Assembly: GCA_963775875.1 (NCBI GenBank)
Contig: CAVZKP010000045.1
Coordinates: 158,645-222,644 of the forward strand
DNA length: 64,000 bases
Origin: AP-15 sp963775875
GTDB lineage: Bacteria; Pseudomonadota; Alphaproteobacteria; ATCC43930; CGMCC-115725
Direction: 5' to 3'
Part shown: positions 49,481 through 56,864 of the stretch, piece after piece
Position numbering within the stretch: the first letter of the stretch is position 1
Layout: every line of letters starts with the position of its first letter
Translations under genes and position numbers: made by a program
Notes under the pieces: generated by a model
Databases searched by the model: none
What the model was told of the DNA's origin: nothing
Seen by the model: the letters and a program-made list of their open reading frames with translations, nothing else

Positions 49481-49909
49481 ATGCGAATTCTGGTCCCGGT
49501 CGACGGTTCGGCGCCGGCCAGCCGGGCGGTCGCCCATGCGATCGCGCTCGCCCGCGGCCGGGACGACGCACTGATCATCCTGGTCAATGTTCAGAACCCC
49601 GCGACCCTCGACATCTCAGACATCTCCGCGGTGATGTCGGTCAAGGCCGACCGACAGCTGGTGGCGCGGCGGTCGAAGGCGGCGTTGCGCAAGGCGGCCC
49701 GGATCTGTGCCGACGCGCAGGTCAAATGCCAGACCCGCGCCGAACTCGGCCCGGTGGCCGACACCATCGATCGCCTCGCCCGCGACCTTGATGTCGATCA
49801 GATCGTGATCGGCAGCCGCGGGCTGGGCGCCTTGGGCCGGCTCGTTCTCGGTTCGGTGGCAACCAGGGTTGCCCGCCTGGCCAGGGTCCCGGTGACCCTG
49901 GTGAAGTGA
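49481..49909 (+). CDS. universal stress protein (UspA family)
   Basis: A 142-residue single Usp domain. It begins RILVPVDGSAPASRAVAHAIALA. The ATP-binding G-x2-G-x9-G-S/T signature is GSRGLGALGRLVLGSVATRV, ending with the strand RVPVTLVK. ATP-binding Usp proteins act in stress tolerance, and some regulate neighbouring proteins. It lies downstream of the SDR in the same direction. Confidence 0.9.
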   Translation: MRILVPVDGSAPASRAVAHAIALARGRDDALIILVNVQNPATLDISDISAVMSVKADRQLVARRSKAALRKAARICADAQVKCQTRAELGPVADTIDRLARDLDVDQIVIGSRGLGALGRLVLGSVATRVARLARVPVTLVK

Positions 49910-49943
49910 GCCGCGCGGTCCGTCCAGCCCCCGATCGAGCCCG

Positions 49944-50030
49944 ATATTGCAATGCAACAATCATGCTGTAGCAATATCTTAATCAAAAGTTATAAGAGGG
50001 TTTCCAAAATTGCATGTTGCATTGCAGCAT
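49944..50030. promoter_or_regulatory. paired inverted repeats with a CtrA-like half-consensus
   Basis: An A+T-rich island holds an exact 12-bp inverted repeat: TGCAATGCAACA at 49948-49959 and TGTTGCATTGCA at 50015-50026. Each arm also contains a TTGC-N3-GCA(A/G) dyad. TGCTGTAGCA (49964-49973) is a further small palindrome. Between the arms TTAA-N7-TTAT (49979-49993) is one base off the CtrA consensus TTAA-N7-TTAA. It lies upstream of the small membrane-protein gene at 50084 and looks like an operator region for a dimeric regulator. The regulator is not identified. Confidence 0.5.
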
Positions 50031-50083
50031 AATCGGCTGTAAATTCGACCCAGTCGATAAAGAGACAATGTACGAGGTTGCGA

Positions 50084-50296
50084 ATGAAACAGCGCTTGAT
50101 CAGTCTCGACCGGATCGCCAACGAGATGAACGCATGGCTGCTCGCCATAGCGATCGGGTTGGGCATGCTGGACCTGACCGTATTGGTCGCCAAATGTCTG
50201 CCGGTGCTACCGCCGTTGCCGGCCGCCTCCGCCGATGCGCCGGCCGACCGGGCGCCATCGCCGACCCCGCCGGCATCGACGGCGGCGCGCAGCTGA
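50084..50296 (+). CDS. small single-span membrane protein
   Basis: About 70 residues: a polar N-terminus (MKQRLISLDRIANEMN), one membrane helix (AWLLAIAIGLGMLDLTVLVA), then a short Pro/Ala-rich tail. GAGG precedes the ATG by a few bases. No family was recognised. The elaborate symmetric upstream region suggests tightly controlled expression, and the gene lies just before gcrA. Confidence 0.5.
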   Translation: MKQRLISLDRIANEMNAWLLAIAIGLGMLDLTVLVAKCLPVLPPLPAASADAPADRAPSPTPPASTAARS

Positions 50297-50469
50297 GCGC
50301 AGGCGCGCGAGCGTTTTAAAGAGCGTCGCCGCCCCGATCGTCACCGCGCGAGCGCGCCAACGTCTTCGCCTTGGAGGGATTGAGAGCTTCTACCGCCGCC
50401 GGCGAATTGCGCGATCCGTTGGTAACACCACTAATAGATATTTGTTGGCATCACGCCGCAAGAGTGATA

Positions 50470-50517
50470 CCGTATTTTGTGGGGGTGGATCGGTGATCCA
50501 CAGAATACGGGGGAATC
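50470..50517 (+). promoter_or_regulatory. hairpin and GANTC site abutting the gcrA start
   Basis: CCGTATTTTGTGG (50470-50482) can pair along all 13 positions with CCACAGAATACGG (50498-50510), allowing one G-U pair. Inside, GTGGATC-GGT-GATCCAC offers an alternative 7-bp stem. The 3' arm runs into the purine-rich ribosome site GGGGGAA. GAATC at 50513-50517 is a CcrM (GANTC) site that touches the ATG. It may act as an RNA switch for gcrA translation or as a DNA operator. No rho-independent T run follows. Confidence 0.5.
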
Positions 50518-50859
50518 ATGGAAATCACTTGGACTCCGGACCGGGTCGAGCGGTTGAACCAGTTGTTCGAGGAGGGGCTGCCGACAGCCGAGATCGGACG
50601 CCGGCTCGGTCTGACCAAAAACGCCGTCATCGGCCGTCTGCACCGCAGCGCGATGTCTCGCCGCGAACCCATTGCGAAACCGCCGCGGCGCAACGTCTTC
50701 GAATTCAGCGGGCCGAGCTGCATGTGGCCCTATGGCCATCCGAACGATGCGAATTTCCGTTTTTGCGGCGCCCGCCCGATGCCCGGCAAGCCTTATTGCC
50801 CCGAACATGCGGCCGTCGCCTATGTACGGCCGAAGGACCAGAAACCCGACGCCGCCTGA
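50518..50859 (+). CDS. gcrA: GcrA cell cycle regulator
   Basis: GcrA is an alphaproteobacterial transcription factor that binds sigma70 RNA polymerase and favours promoters with methylated GANTC sites. The N-terminal helix-turn-helix is WTPDRVERLNQLFEEGLPTAEIGRRLGLTKNAVIGRLHR in outline. The C-terminal sigma-binding part has CMWPYGHP, FRFCGARPMPGKPYCPEHAAVAY. It has 113 residues against about 173 in Caulobacter; the linker between the two domains is much shorter. A hairpin and a GANTC site sit at its start. Confidence 0.93.
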   Translation: MEITWTPDRVERLNQLFEEGLPTAEIGRRLGLTKNAVIGRLHRSAMSRREPIAKPPRRNVFEFSGPSCMWPYGHPNDANFRFCGARPMPGKPYCPEHAAVAYVRPKDQKPDAA

Positions 50860-50879
50860 TTCAGTCGCGCGGCCGCTGA

Positions 50880-52062
50880 TCACCCTTTTCGACGCAAGCG
50901 GTGCATCGCGCGGTCGATCCCGTCGAGGGTCATCGGGAACATCCGGTCTTCGATGATCCGGCGGATCATGCCGATGCTGGCCGTGCCGTCCCAGTATTTC
51001 TCCGGCACCGGGTTCAGCCATACCGCGCGCGGATAGGCGTCGAACAGCCGGCGCAGCCAGGTGTCGCCCAACTCGTCGTTCCAGCGTTCGACGCTGCCGC
51101 CCTCCTTATCGATCTCGTAGGGGCTCATGCTGGCGTCCCCGACAAGAACGATCCGGTAGCTGCGGTCATAGCTGCGGATCAGTTCCATGACCGGCGTCTG
51201 CTCGACATGGCGGCGTCGTGAATCGCGCCACACCGTGTCGTAGATGCAGTTGTGAAAATAGAAATGGATCAGATACTTGAATTCGGAGCGGGCTGCCGAA
51301 AATAACTCCTCGCAAACCCGGACATGGTCCTCCATCGACCCGCCGACATCGACGAAGAGCAGTAATTTCACCGTGTTGTGCCGCTCCGGCACCAGCTTCA
51401 GATCGAGCCAGCCGGCATTGTGCGCCGTCGATTTGACCGTGCCGTCGAGGTCGAGTTCATCTGCTGCTCCTTCGCGCGCGAATTGCCGCAACCGGCGCAG
51501 GGCCAGCTTGATGTTGCGGGTGCCGAGCTCGACGGTGTCGTCGAGATTGCGAAACTCGCGCCGATCCCAAACCTTTACCGCGCTGCGGTTCTTGCCTTCC
51601 TGCTGACCGATGCGCACCCCTTCGGGGTTGTAGCCGTGCGCGCCGAAGGGCGATGTGCCGGCGGTGCCGATCCATTTGCCGCCGCCCTGGTGGCGTGCCT
51701 GCTGCTCGGCCAGCCGCTGGCGCAGGGTTTCCATCAGCTTTTCCCAACCGCCGAGCGCTTCGACGAGCTTTTTCTCCTCCTCGGTCAGCAATCGCTCGGC
51801 GAGTTTCTTGAGCCATTCTTCGGGGATTTCGGCCTTGGGCTCGGGCAGGGTTTCGATTCCATTGAAGCAATGTCCGAAAACCCGATCGAACCGGTCGAGA
51901 TGCCGCTCGTCCTTGACCAGCGCGGTGCGCGCAATGAAGTAGAAATCCTCGATCGCAAAACCGGCGATCCGTTTGTCGCATTGCCTCCATCAAGGTCAGG
52001 AACTCGCGCAACGAGACCGGAACTTTGGCCGCGCGCAATTCGGTGAAGAACGAGAAGAACAT
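50880..52062 (-). CDS. VWA-domain protein, partner of MoxR ATPase (one frameshift)
   Basis: Starts MFFSFFTELRAAKVPVSLREFL and ends in a von Willebrand A domain whose metal site is LLLFVDVGGSMEDHVRVCEELF (the usual DxSxS appears as DVGGS). The rest includes VELGTRNIKLALRRLRQFAREG and VWLNPVPEKYW. These proteins work with MoxR-type AAA+ ATPases in protein or cofactor maturation. The frame breaks at about 51978: dropping one base restores MEAMDKRIAGFAIEDFYFIART. The span is 3n+1 and corrected length is 393. The stop is 20 bases from the convergent gcrA end. Confidence 0.85.
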
Positions 52063-52191
52063 GTGTTGCGCCTATAGGCGGCGGCCATGCCAGGATGCCT
52101 TTCGGGCATCGATGGGGCGATGAGGGGAGGCGCTGTGGGTCAACGCGCGGATGGACTGGTCAAGCCCGGCCATGACGATTTTGTCGTTTAC

Positions 52192-52563
52192 TCATGAGGC
52201 AGGGAGTGGCCGCAATGCGTGGGCCAACTGGACAGTGTCGATATTGCCGTCCCAATAAGCAATTAGGGACGCCGCGTTTAGCGCAATCCAGGTGAAGACG
52301 GCGCGTTCGTCGGCGGTGGAAAGATGCCCTTCGACCACGCGCGGGGTCGGACGAACGACGACGACGGCAGTATTATCCACGTTCATTTGCTCGCCGTGGG
52401 TCATGTTGACTTTGATACGTGCGTCATGGCGCGCATTGCCGCGTGGGCTGACCCACACCGTCATCGGCAGCCCGGTGGTCCGCGGATAAAGATTGGCCAT
52501 TTCAAACAGCTCGTCCGTGTCCTTAGCGTCGATTGCTGCTGAAATTGGCGCACTCGTCTTCAT
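52192..52563 (-). CDS. conserved hypothetical protein between MoxR and VWA genes
   Basis: 123 residues, soluble, no signal peptide. It has a compact mixed pattern with FEMANLYPRTTGLPMTVWVSP, RHDARIKVNM, NTAVVVVRPTPRVVEG and the C-terminal IALNAASLIAYWDGNIDTVQL. I know proteins of this type as widespread in alphaproteobacteria but without a known role. The start at 52563 has AAGGG about eight bases upstream and is preferred over 52623. It lies in line with moxR above and the VWA gene below. Confidence 0.7.
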   Translation of the reverse strand: MKTSAPISAAIDAKDTDELFEMANLYPRTTGLPMTVWVSPRGNARHDARIKVNMTHGEQMNVDNTAVVVVRPTPRVVEGHLSTADERAVFTWIALNAASLIAYWDGNIDTVQLAHALRPLPAS

Positions 52564-52633
52564 CAGTAACGCCCTTTTAGCTGAATTTTCGAAGTTATCC
52601 TCAGTTTTCACAGTTATGTGCAATCAACCGACG

Positions 52634-53485
52634 CTAGCCCCGTTCGCCGCGTCGGTGCAGAAAGGCTAGGCGCTCGAACAGGTGCACATCTTCCTCGTTC
52701 TTTAGCAAGGCGCCGTGCAATGGCGGGATCAGCTTTGCCGGATCGCGGGTGCGCAGGGTCTCGGGCGAGATGTCCTCGACCAGCAACAGCTTGATCCAAT
52801 CGAGCAGTTCGGAGGTCGAAGGTTTCTTCTTCAATCCCGGCGCCTGGCGGATGTCGAAAAAGATTGTCAGCGCCTCGTGCAGCAATTCGTGCTTCAAATC
52901 GGGAAAGTGTACGTCGACGATTTGCAGCATCGTCTCGTGGTCGGGAAAGCGGATGTAATGAAAAAAGCAGCGGCGTAAAAAAGCGTCCGGCAATTCCTTT
53001 TCGTTGTTCGAGGTGATAATGACAATCGGGCGTTGGCGTGCCTGAATCGTCCGCCGCGTCTCGTAAACGTAAAACTCCATACGGTCGAGTTCGAGCAAAA
53101 GGTCGTTGGGAAACTCGATATCCGCCTTGTCGATCTCGTCGATCAGCAGCACCGGAGCTTCATCGGCCTCGAACGCCTCCCACAGCTTGCCCGGCACGAT
53201 GTAGTTGGCGATGTCGTGGACCCGCTCGTCACCCAACTGGCCGTCGCGCAGCCGCGAGACCGCGTCGTATTCGTAAAGCCCTTGCTGCGCCTTGGTGGTC
53301 GATTTGATGTGCCAGGTGATCAGATCCCGGCCGATGCCGCGGGCGATCTCATGGGCGAGGATGGTTTTGCCGGTGCCGGGCTCGCCCTTGACCAGCAAAG
53401 GGCGTTCGAGAGCGATCGCGGCATTGACCGCAACCTGCAGATCCGGCGTCGCTACATAGCTCTCGGTGCCCTCGAATCGTCGCAT
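52634..53485 (-). CDS. MoxR-family AAA+ ATPase
   Basis: A 283-residue AAA+ ATPase. Walker A is LLVKGEPGTGKTILAHEIARG, Walker B VLLIDEIDKADIEFPNDLLLELDRMEFYV, and the sensor/Arg region IVIITSNNEKELPDAFLRRCFFHYI. MoxR proteins act as chaperones that activate partner enzymes and usually pair with VWA proteins, here the gene at 50880. The pair is separated by a 123-residue gene. CobS was considered, but the sequence matches the MoxR/CoxD type and the partner is not CobT-like. Confidence 0.88.
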   Translation of the reverse strand: MRRFEGTESYVATPDLQVAVNAAIALERPLLVKGEPGTGKTILAHEIARGIGRDLITWHIKSTTKAQQGLYEYDAVSRLRDGQLGDERVHDIANYIVPGKLWEAFEADEAPVLLIDEIDKADIEFPNDLLLELDRMEFYVYETRRTIQARQRPIVIITSNNEKELPDAFLRRCFFHYIRFPDHETMLQIVDVHFPDLKHELLHEALTIFFDIRQAPGLKKKPSTSELLDWIKLLLVEDISPETLRTRDPAKLIPPLHGALLKNEEDVHLFERLAFLHRRGERG

Positions 53486-53581
53486 GTTGGTTTCGCCCTC
53501 GCTATTCGGGCGATCACATAGCCCGCGGCGTTGCGCAACGCCAGCCCGGCTCTCGTCGATTCGGCAAACCAGGGCGAGGCA

Positions 53582-53995
53582 CTAATCGGTCGGCTCGAAC
53601 CACAGTTCGCAGCCGTAATCGATCGTGACCTCCATGCCGGCTTCGATGTCGGCAGTGACAACCAGATCGAGCGTTTGCTGCGCAAGGTTGCGGTCGGCCC
53701 GGGCGCACGGATGGCTGGAATGGTTGCACAGGCTGATCAGGCCAAGACCGATCGCCCCGCGCCCCTCCCCATCGGGGTCGCCGTCCCAGTGAAAGTAGTA
53801 GTCGTGGAGGATCGTCTGATCCAGCATGCGGCATTCGGCCGCTTGCACGACGATCACCGGCGCCATCTCGATCATGGTCCCGGCCGCGATCGGTTCACGA
53901 GCGAATACGCCCCGACCCCGCTCAGGCCCGCTGCGGATCTCGACTCGGCGGTCTGGGTTCGGCCAATGGCATTCCGGTCTCGCTCCGGCCGGCAT
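53582..53995 (-). CDS. SET-domain protein
   Basis: A 137-residue stand-alone SET domain. It shows VEIRSGPERGRGVFAREPIAAGTMIE at the start, LISLCNHSSHPCARADRNL (the NHS core of the SAM/pseudoknot region) and EVTIDYGCELWF at the end. SET domains methylate lysine in proteins, and some bacterial ones modify ribosomal or DNA-associated proteins. The true start may lie at a GTG near residue 18. It follows tatA by 21 bases and precedes moxR by about 96 bases on the same strand. Confidence 0.78.
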   Translation of the reverse strand: MPAGARPECHWPNPDRRVEIRSGPERGRGVFAREPIAAGTMIEMAPVIVVQAAECRMLDQTILHDYYFHWDGDPDGEGRGAIGLGLISLCNHSSHPCARADRNLAQQTLDLVVTADIEAGMEVTIDYGCELWFEPTD

Positions 53996-54016
53996 TCGCC
54001 CGCGATCCGCGGGCGC

Positions 54017-54271
54017 TCAGACGCGGTCGTGCGGCCGATCGGCGGTGGCAGCGGATGCCGCCGGGCTCGCCGCCGCGACAGGTGGCGCAACCTGTGCCGG
54101 CGAGGCGGCCGGCTCGGGTTCGTCGTCCTCCCGCATCCCGGCTTTGAACGCCTTGATGCCCTTGGCGAAGTCGCCCATCACGCGTGGCAGCTTGCCGGCA
54201 CCGAAAAGGATCAGGATGATGGCCAGAACCACGATCCAGTGCATCAGGCTGAAGGAACCCATAATATCCAT
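54017..54271 (-). CDS. tatA: Sec-independent translocase subunit TatA
   Basis: TatA forms the pore-like assemblies of twin-arginine export. It has the short N-terminal helix (SLMHWIVVLAIILILFGAGKLP), the hinge, and the amphipathic helix (RVMGDFAKGIKAFKAGM) followed by an acidic and Ala/Pro-rich tail (84 residues). The start is at 54271, or at an in-frame ATG at 54262. No tatB or tatC is adjacent; the next gene is the SET protein. Confidence 0.9.
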   Translation of the reverse strand: MDIMGSFSLMHWIVVLAIILILFGAGKLPRVMGDFAKGIKAFKAGMREDDEPEPAASPAQVAPPVAAASPAASAATADRPHDRV

Positions 54272-54427
54272 GACCCCGGAACGCCGATAAAGTTGACTTT
54301 AGCGACCTCGCCCGGCTGATTGCAAGCTCGGGCTGGGTCATGCGCGCCCCTCACGAGGTCGTACGGATTTGCCCGAAAGTCAACCCCGGCGAAGGCCGGC
54401 CTTATCATGGCCACGGAGTACTCAAAA

Positions 54428-55516
54428 ATGCCTGATTTCCCGCCGCCGCACCCGGCCGACTGGCCGACCCGGGCATGCCCCGCTGCCGCCGCCGCCGCTC
54501 GCCACGCGGCCGAGCATGAAACCCCGTGGCAGCGCGACCTCGCCCGGATGGTGGCGAGCGACTTCGCCGAGCGGCCGCCGTGGAACGAGACGCTCGGGCC
54601 GGTGCGGCCGCGCGGCGGACCGAACGGCCTCATCCTGCGCGGCGGCGAGATCATTGCCGAGTGGGGCGACACCAACCGGGCCGACATGACCTTCAGCGTC
54701 GCCAAGAGCTATCTTTCGATCCTCGCCGGTCTCGCCTGGGATCGCGGGCTGCTCGGCGACCTGCACGAACCAGTGCGGGCCCGTGTCGCCGATGGTGGGT
54801 TCGATCCGCCGCACAACGACGCCATCACCTGGCATCATCTGCTGCAGCAGACCTCGGAATGGGAGGGCGAGTTGTGGGGCAAACCCGATCTGATCGACCG
54901 CAACCGCGCCGTCGGCGGCCGGCCGAGTGCGGCGCCAAAAGGGACCCATCGCGACCTGCAGCCGCCCGGCGGGTTCTGGGAATATAACGACGTTCGCGTC
55001 AACCGGCTGAGCCTCGCCCTGCTCCGACTATGGGGCCGGCCGCTGCCCGAGGTGTTCCGCGAACTGGTCATGCAGCCGATCGGCGCCTCGCCGGATTGGG
55101 AGTGGCACGGCTACCGCAATTCCGATGTCGAGATCGCCGGGCAGCGAGTGCAATCGGTTTCGGGCGGCGGCCATTGGGGCGGCGGCGTCTTTATCAGCGC
55201 CCGCGACCAGGCCCGGATCGGCCTGATGCTGCTGCGCCGCGGCATCTGGGGCGCCCGCCGCATTCTGTCGGACGCATGGACCGAGCGGATGCTCGAACCC
55301 TGTCCGCTTTATCGCAATTACGGCTATCTGTGGTGGCTGAACACTGGGCGTGGCCTCTACCCGAACGCCTCGGCCGGCAGCTATTACGCCCGCGGCGCCG
55401 GCGGCAATCTGACCTGGATCGATCCCGAGAACGACATCGTCGCGGTATTGCGCTGGACCGACCCGGCGGCGATGGACGAGTTTATGAAGCTGGCGACGGC
55501 GGCGATCCGCGAATGA
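54428..55516 (+). CDS. beta-lactamase-like serine hydrolase
   Basis: A 362-residue serine hydrolase of the class C beta-lactamase/esterase group. The SxxK nucleophile is TFSVAKSYLSILAGLAWDRG. The second motif Tyr-x-Asn is FWEYNDVRVNRLSLALL (Y-N-D), and a His/Gly-rich loop is SGGGHWGGGVFISARDQARIGLMLL. No signal peptide is apparent. The ATG at 54428 is preferred over 54407 because GGAG lies about nine bases upstream. Whether it is an esterase, peptidase or resistance enzyme cannot be told; true beta-lactamase activity is unlikely without export. Confidence 0.8.
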   Translation: MPDFPPPHPADWPTRACPAAAAAARHAAEHETPWQRDLARMVASDFAERPPWNETLGPVRPRGGPNGLILRGGEIIAEWGDTNRADMTFSVAKSYLSILAGLAWDRGLLGDLHEPVRARVADGGFDPPHNDAITWHHLLQQTSEWEGELWGKPDLIDRNRAVGGRPSAAPKGTHRDLQPPGGFWEYNDVRVNRLSLALLRLWGRPLPEVFRELVMQPIGASPDWEWHGYRNSDVEIAGQRVQSVSGGGHWGGGVFISARDQARIGLMLLRRGIWGARRILSDAWTERMLEPCPLYRNYGYLWWLNTGRGLYPNASAGSYYARGAGGNLTWIDPENDIVAVLRWTDPAAMDEFMKLATAAIRE

Positions 55517-55529
55517 CCTCGCCGCCGGT

Positions 55530-55976
55530 CTATCGGTTCGCCAAGGTCTTGGTCATCAGGAACCGGGTGTGGCCGGGCGGGTCGCAATCGATCCGGCCGA
55601 GCACTTGCCAGCCTTGGCGCTGGTAGAAGCCCGGCGCCTGGAATGACAGGGTGGTAAGGATCGCCCGGCTGCACCCGCGCCGGATCCCCTCTGCCTCGGC
55701 CGCCTTGATGATTCTGCTGCCGAGTCCTTGCCGGCGCAGCTTTTCGGGCAGGAAGAAGCGATCGATATAGAGGAGGCCGAACGAGGTGCGCCCGAGGAGC
55801 CCGCCGACGACCTCGCCGCTATCGGGATCAGAGACGAGGACGGCCAGCGGCAGATGATCGCGATAACCCGCCTTCTCAAAATTGTAGGCGCTTAATCCAT
55901 CGCGGATCGCCGCCTCGGCCTCGCCGCCGGGGGCATCGGTCAAAACCAGCCCCGGGCCCATTTCAGACGCCGGCAT
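55530..55976 (-). CDS. GNAT-family N-acetyltransferase
   Basis: A 148-residue GNAT. Strand beta4 and the acetyl-CoA loop read LLYIDRFFLPEKLRRQGLGSRIIKAAEAEG (motif R-x-x-G-x-G/A as RRQGLGS), then AILTTLSFQAPGFYQRQGWQVLGRID. The start at 55976 overlaps the stop of the sulfurtransferase (ATGA), so the two are coupled. Substrate unknown. Confidence 0.85.
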   Translation of the reverse strand: MPASEMGPGLVLTDAPGGEAEAAIRDGLSAYNFEKAGYRDHLPLAVLVSDPDSGEVVGGLLGRTSFGLLYIDRFFLPEKLRRQGLGSRIIKAAEAEGIRRGCSRAILTTLSFQAPGFYQRQGWQVLGRIDCDPPGHTRFLMTKTLANR

Positions 55977-56854
55977 CAGCCGCTTTCCATCGGCAGGGCC
56001 GGATCGATCGCCCATTCGCTCATCGAGGCGTCGTAGAGCTTGACGTCGGGATGGCCCAGCATGACCAGTGCGAATGCGTCGGCGCTGGCAGCAATGCCGC
56101 CGCCGCAATAGTTGATTACCTGTTTACCGAACGCACCGACCGCGTCGAAGCGCCGGCGCAGCTCGTCCGGCGGCAGAAATGCGTTGGTTACAGGATCGAG
56201 CAGATGCGCCGCCGGCAGATTGACGCTGCCCTTGATACGGCCGGGCCGGCCATAGCTGTTGCCGCCGGAGCCGGCGTGCTGCTCGGGCATCAGCGCGTTC
56301 AGCGTGCAAACGCCGCCGTCGCCGATCGCTCGCAACACCTCGTCCTTGCCGACCATCAATGGGCGCTGCTCGCGGACGACGAAATGCCCCGATGGGCGCG
56401 GGTTCGCCGGGCCGGTTTCGGCCGGCCGACCCTCTCGGCTCCACTTCTGCCAGCCGCCGTCGAGGATTGCGGCGTTATCGAAGCCGAACACGCGCAGCAG
56501 CCACCACACCCGCGTCGCCCACCACGGGTTGGCGGTGCTGTAGAGCACCACCCGCGTGCCCTGGCCAACGCCGAAACGGCTCATCGCCGCAGCAAAGGCC
56601 TCAGCCGATGGCAGCATGAAGCGCAGGCGCTGGCTCTGGTCCGACAGATCGGCCTGCAGGTCGATGAATTGCGCGCCGGGGATGTGCCCCTTCTCGAATT
56701 CGGCCCGGGCCGGCACCGCCAGATATGTCGTTTTCGGATCGGGGATCAGATTGGTCGTGCAGTCGAAGACGCGTAGATCGGCGTCGCCGAGCTGGCGCTC
56801 CAGTGTTTCGGTATCGATCAGAAACTCGGGATGAACAAAGCCGGTAGCGGCCAT
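55976..56854 (-). CDS. sseA: two-domain sulfurtransferase (thiosulfate/3-mercaptopyruvate type)
   Basis: Two rhodanese domains, 292 residues. The inactive N-terminal domain has HIPGAQFIDLQADLSDQ and VVLYSTANPWWATRVWWLLRVFG. The C-terminal domain carries the active Cys in VINYCGGGIAASADAFALVMLGH. A CGGGI-type loop is nearer to mercaptopyruvate sulfurtransferase than to thiosulfate rhodanese, so the first is favoured. It is translationally coupled to the GNAT gene and lies just downstream of the amidase on the same strand. Confidence 0.87.
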   Translation of the reverse strand: MAATGFVHPEFLIDTETLERQLGDADLRVFDCTTNLIPDPKTTYLAVPARAEFEKGHIPGAQFIDLQADLSDQSQRLRFMLPSAEAFAAAMSRFGVGQGTRVVLYSTANPWWATRVWWLLRVFGFDNAAILDGGWQKWSREGRPAETGPANPRPSGHFVVREQRPLMVGKDEVLRAIGDGGVCTLNALMPEQHAGSGGNSYGRPGRIKGSVNLPAAHLLDPVTNAFLPPDELRRRFDAVGAFGKQVINYCGGGIAASADAFALVMLGHPDVKLYDASMSEWAIDPALPMESG

Positions 56855-56864
56855 ACGGCTCTCC

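Noticed and set aside
50880..53485. CobS/CobT cobaltochelatase pair
   Set aside because: The cob cluster made this tempting, but the ATPase and VWA proteins match the MoxR/CoxD-CoxE type and no cobN is present.
54345..54427. possible dispersed repeat upstream of the serine hydrolase (CCCCGGCGAAGGCCGG)
   Set aside because: The symmetry is short and imperfect; not enough to call a repeat element.
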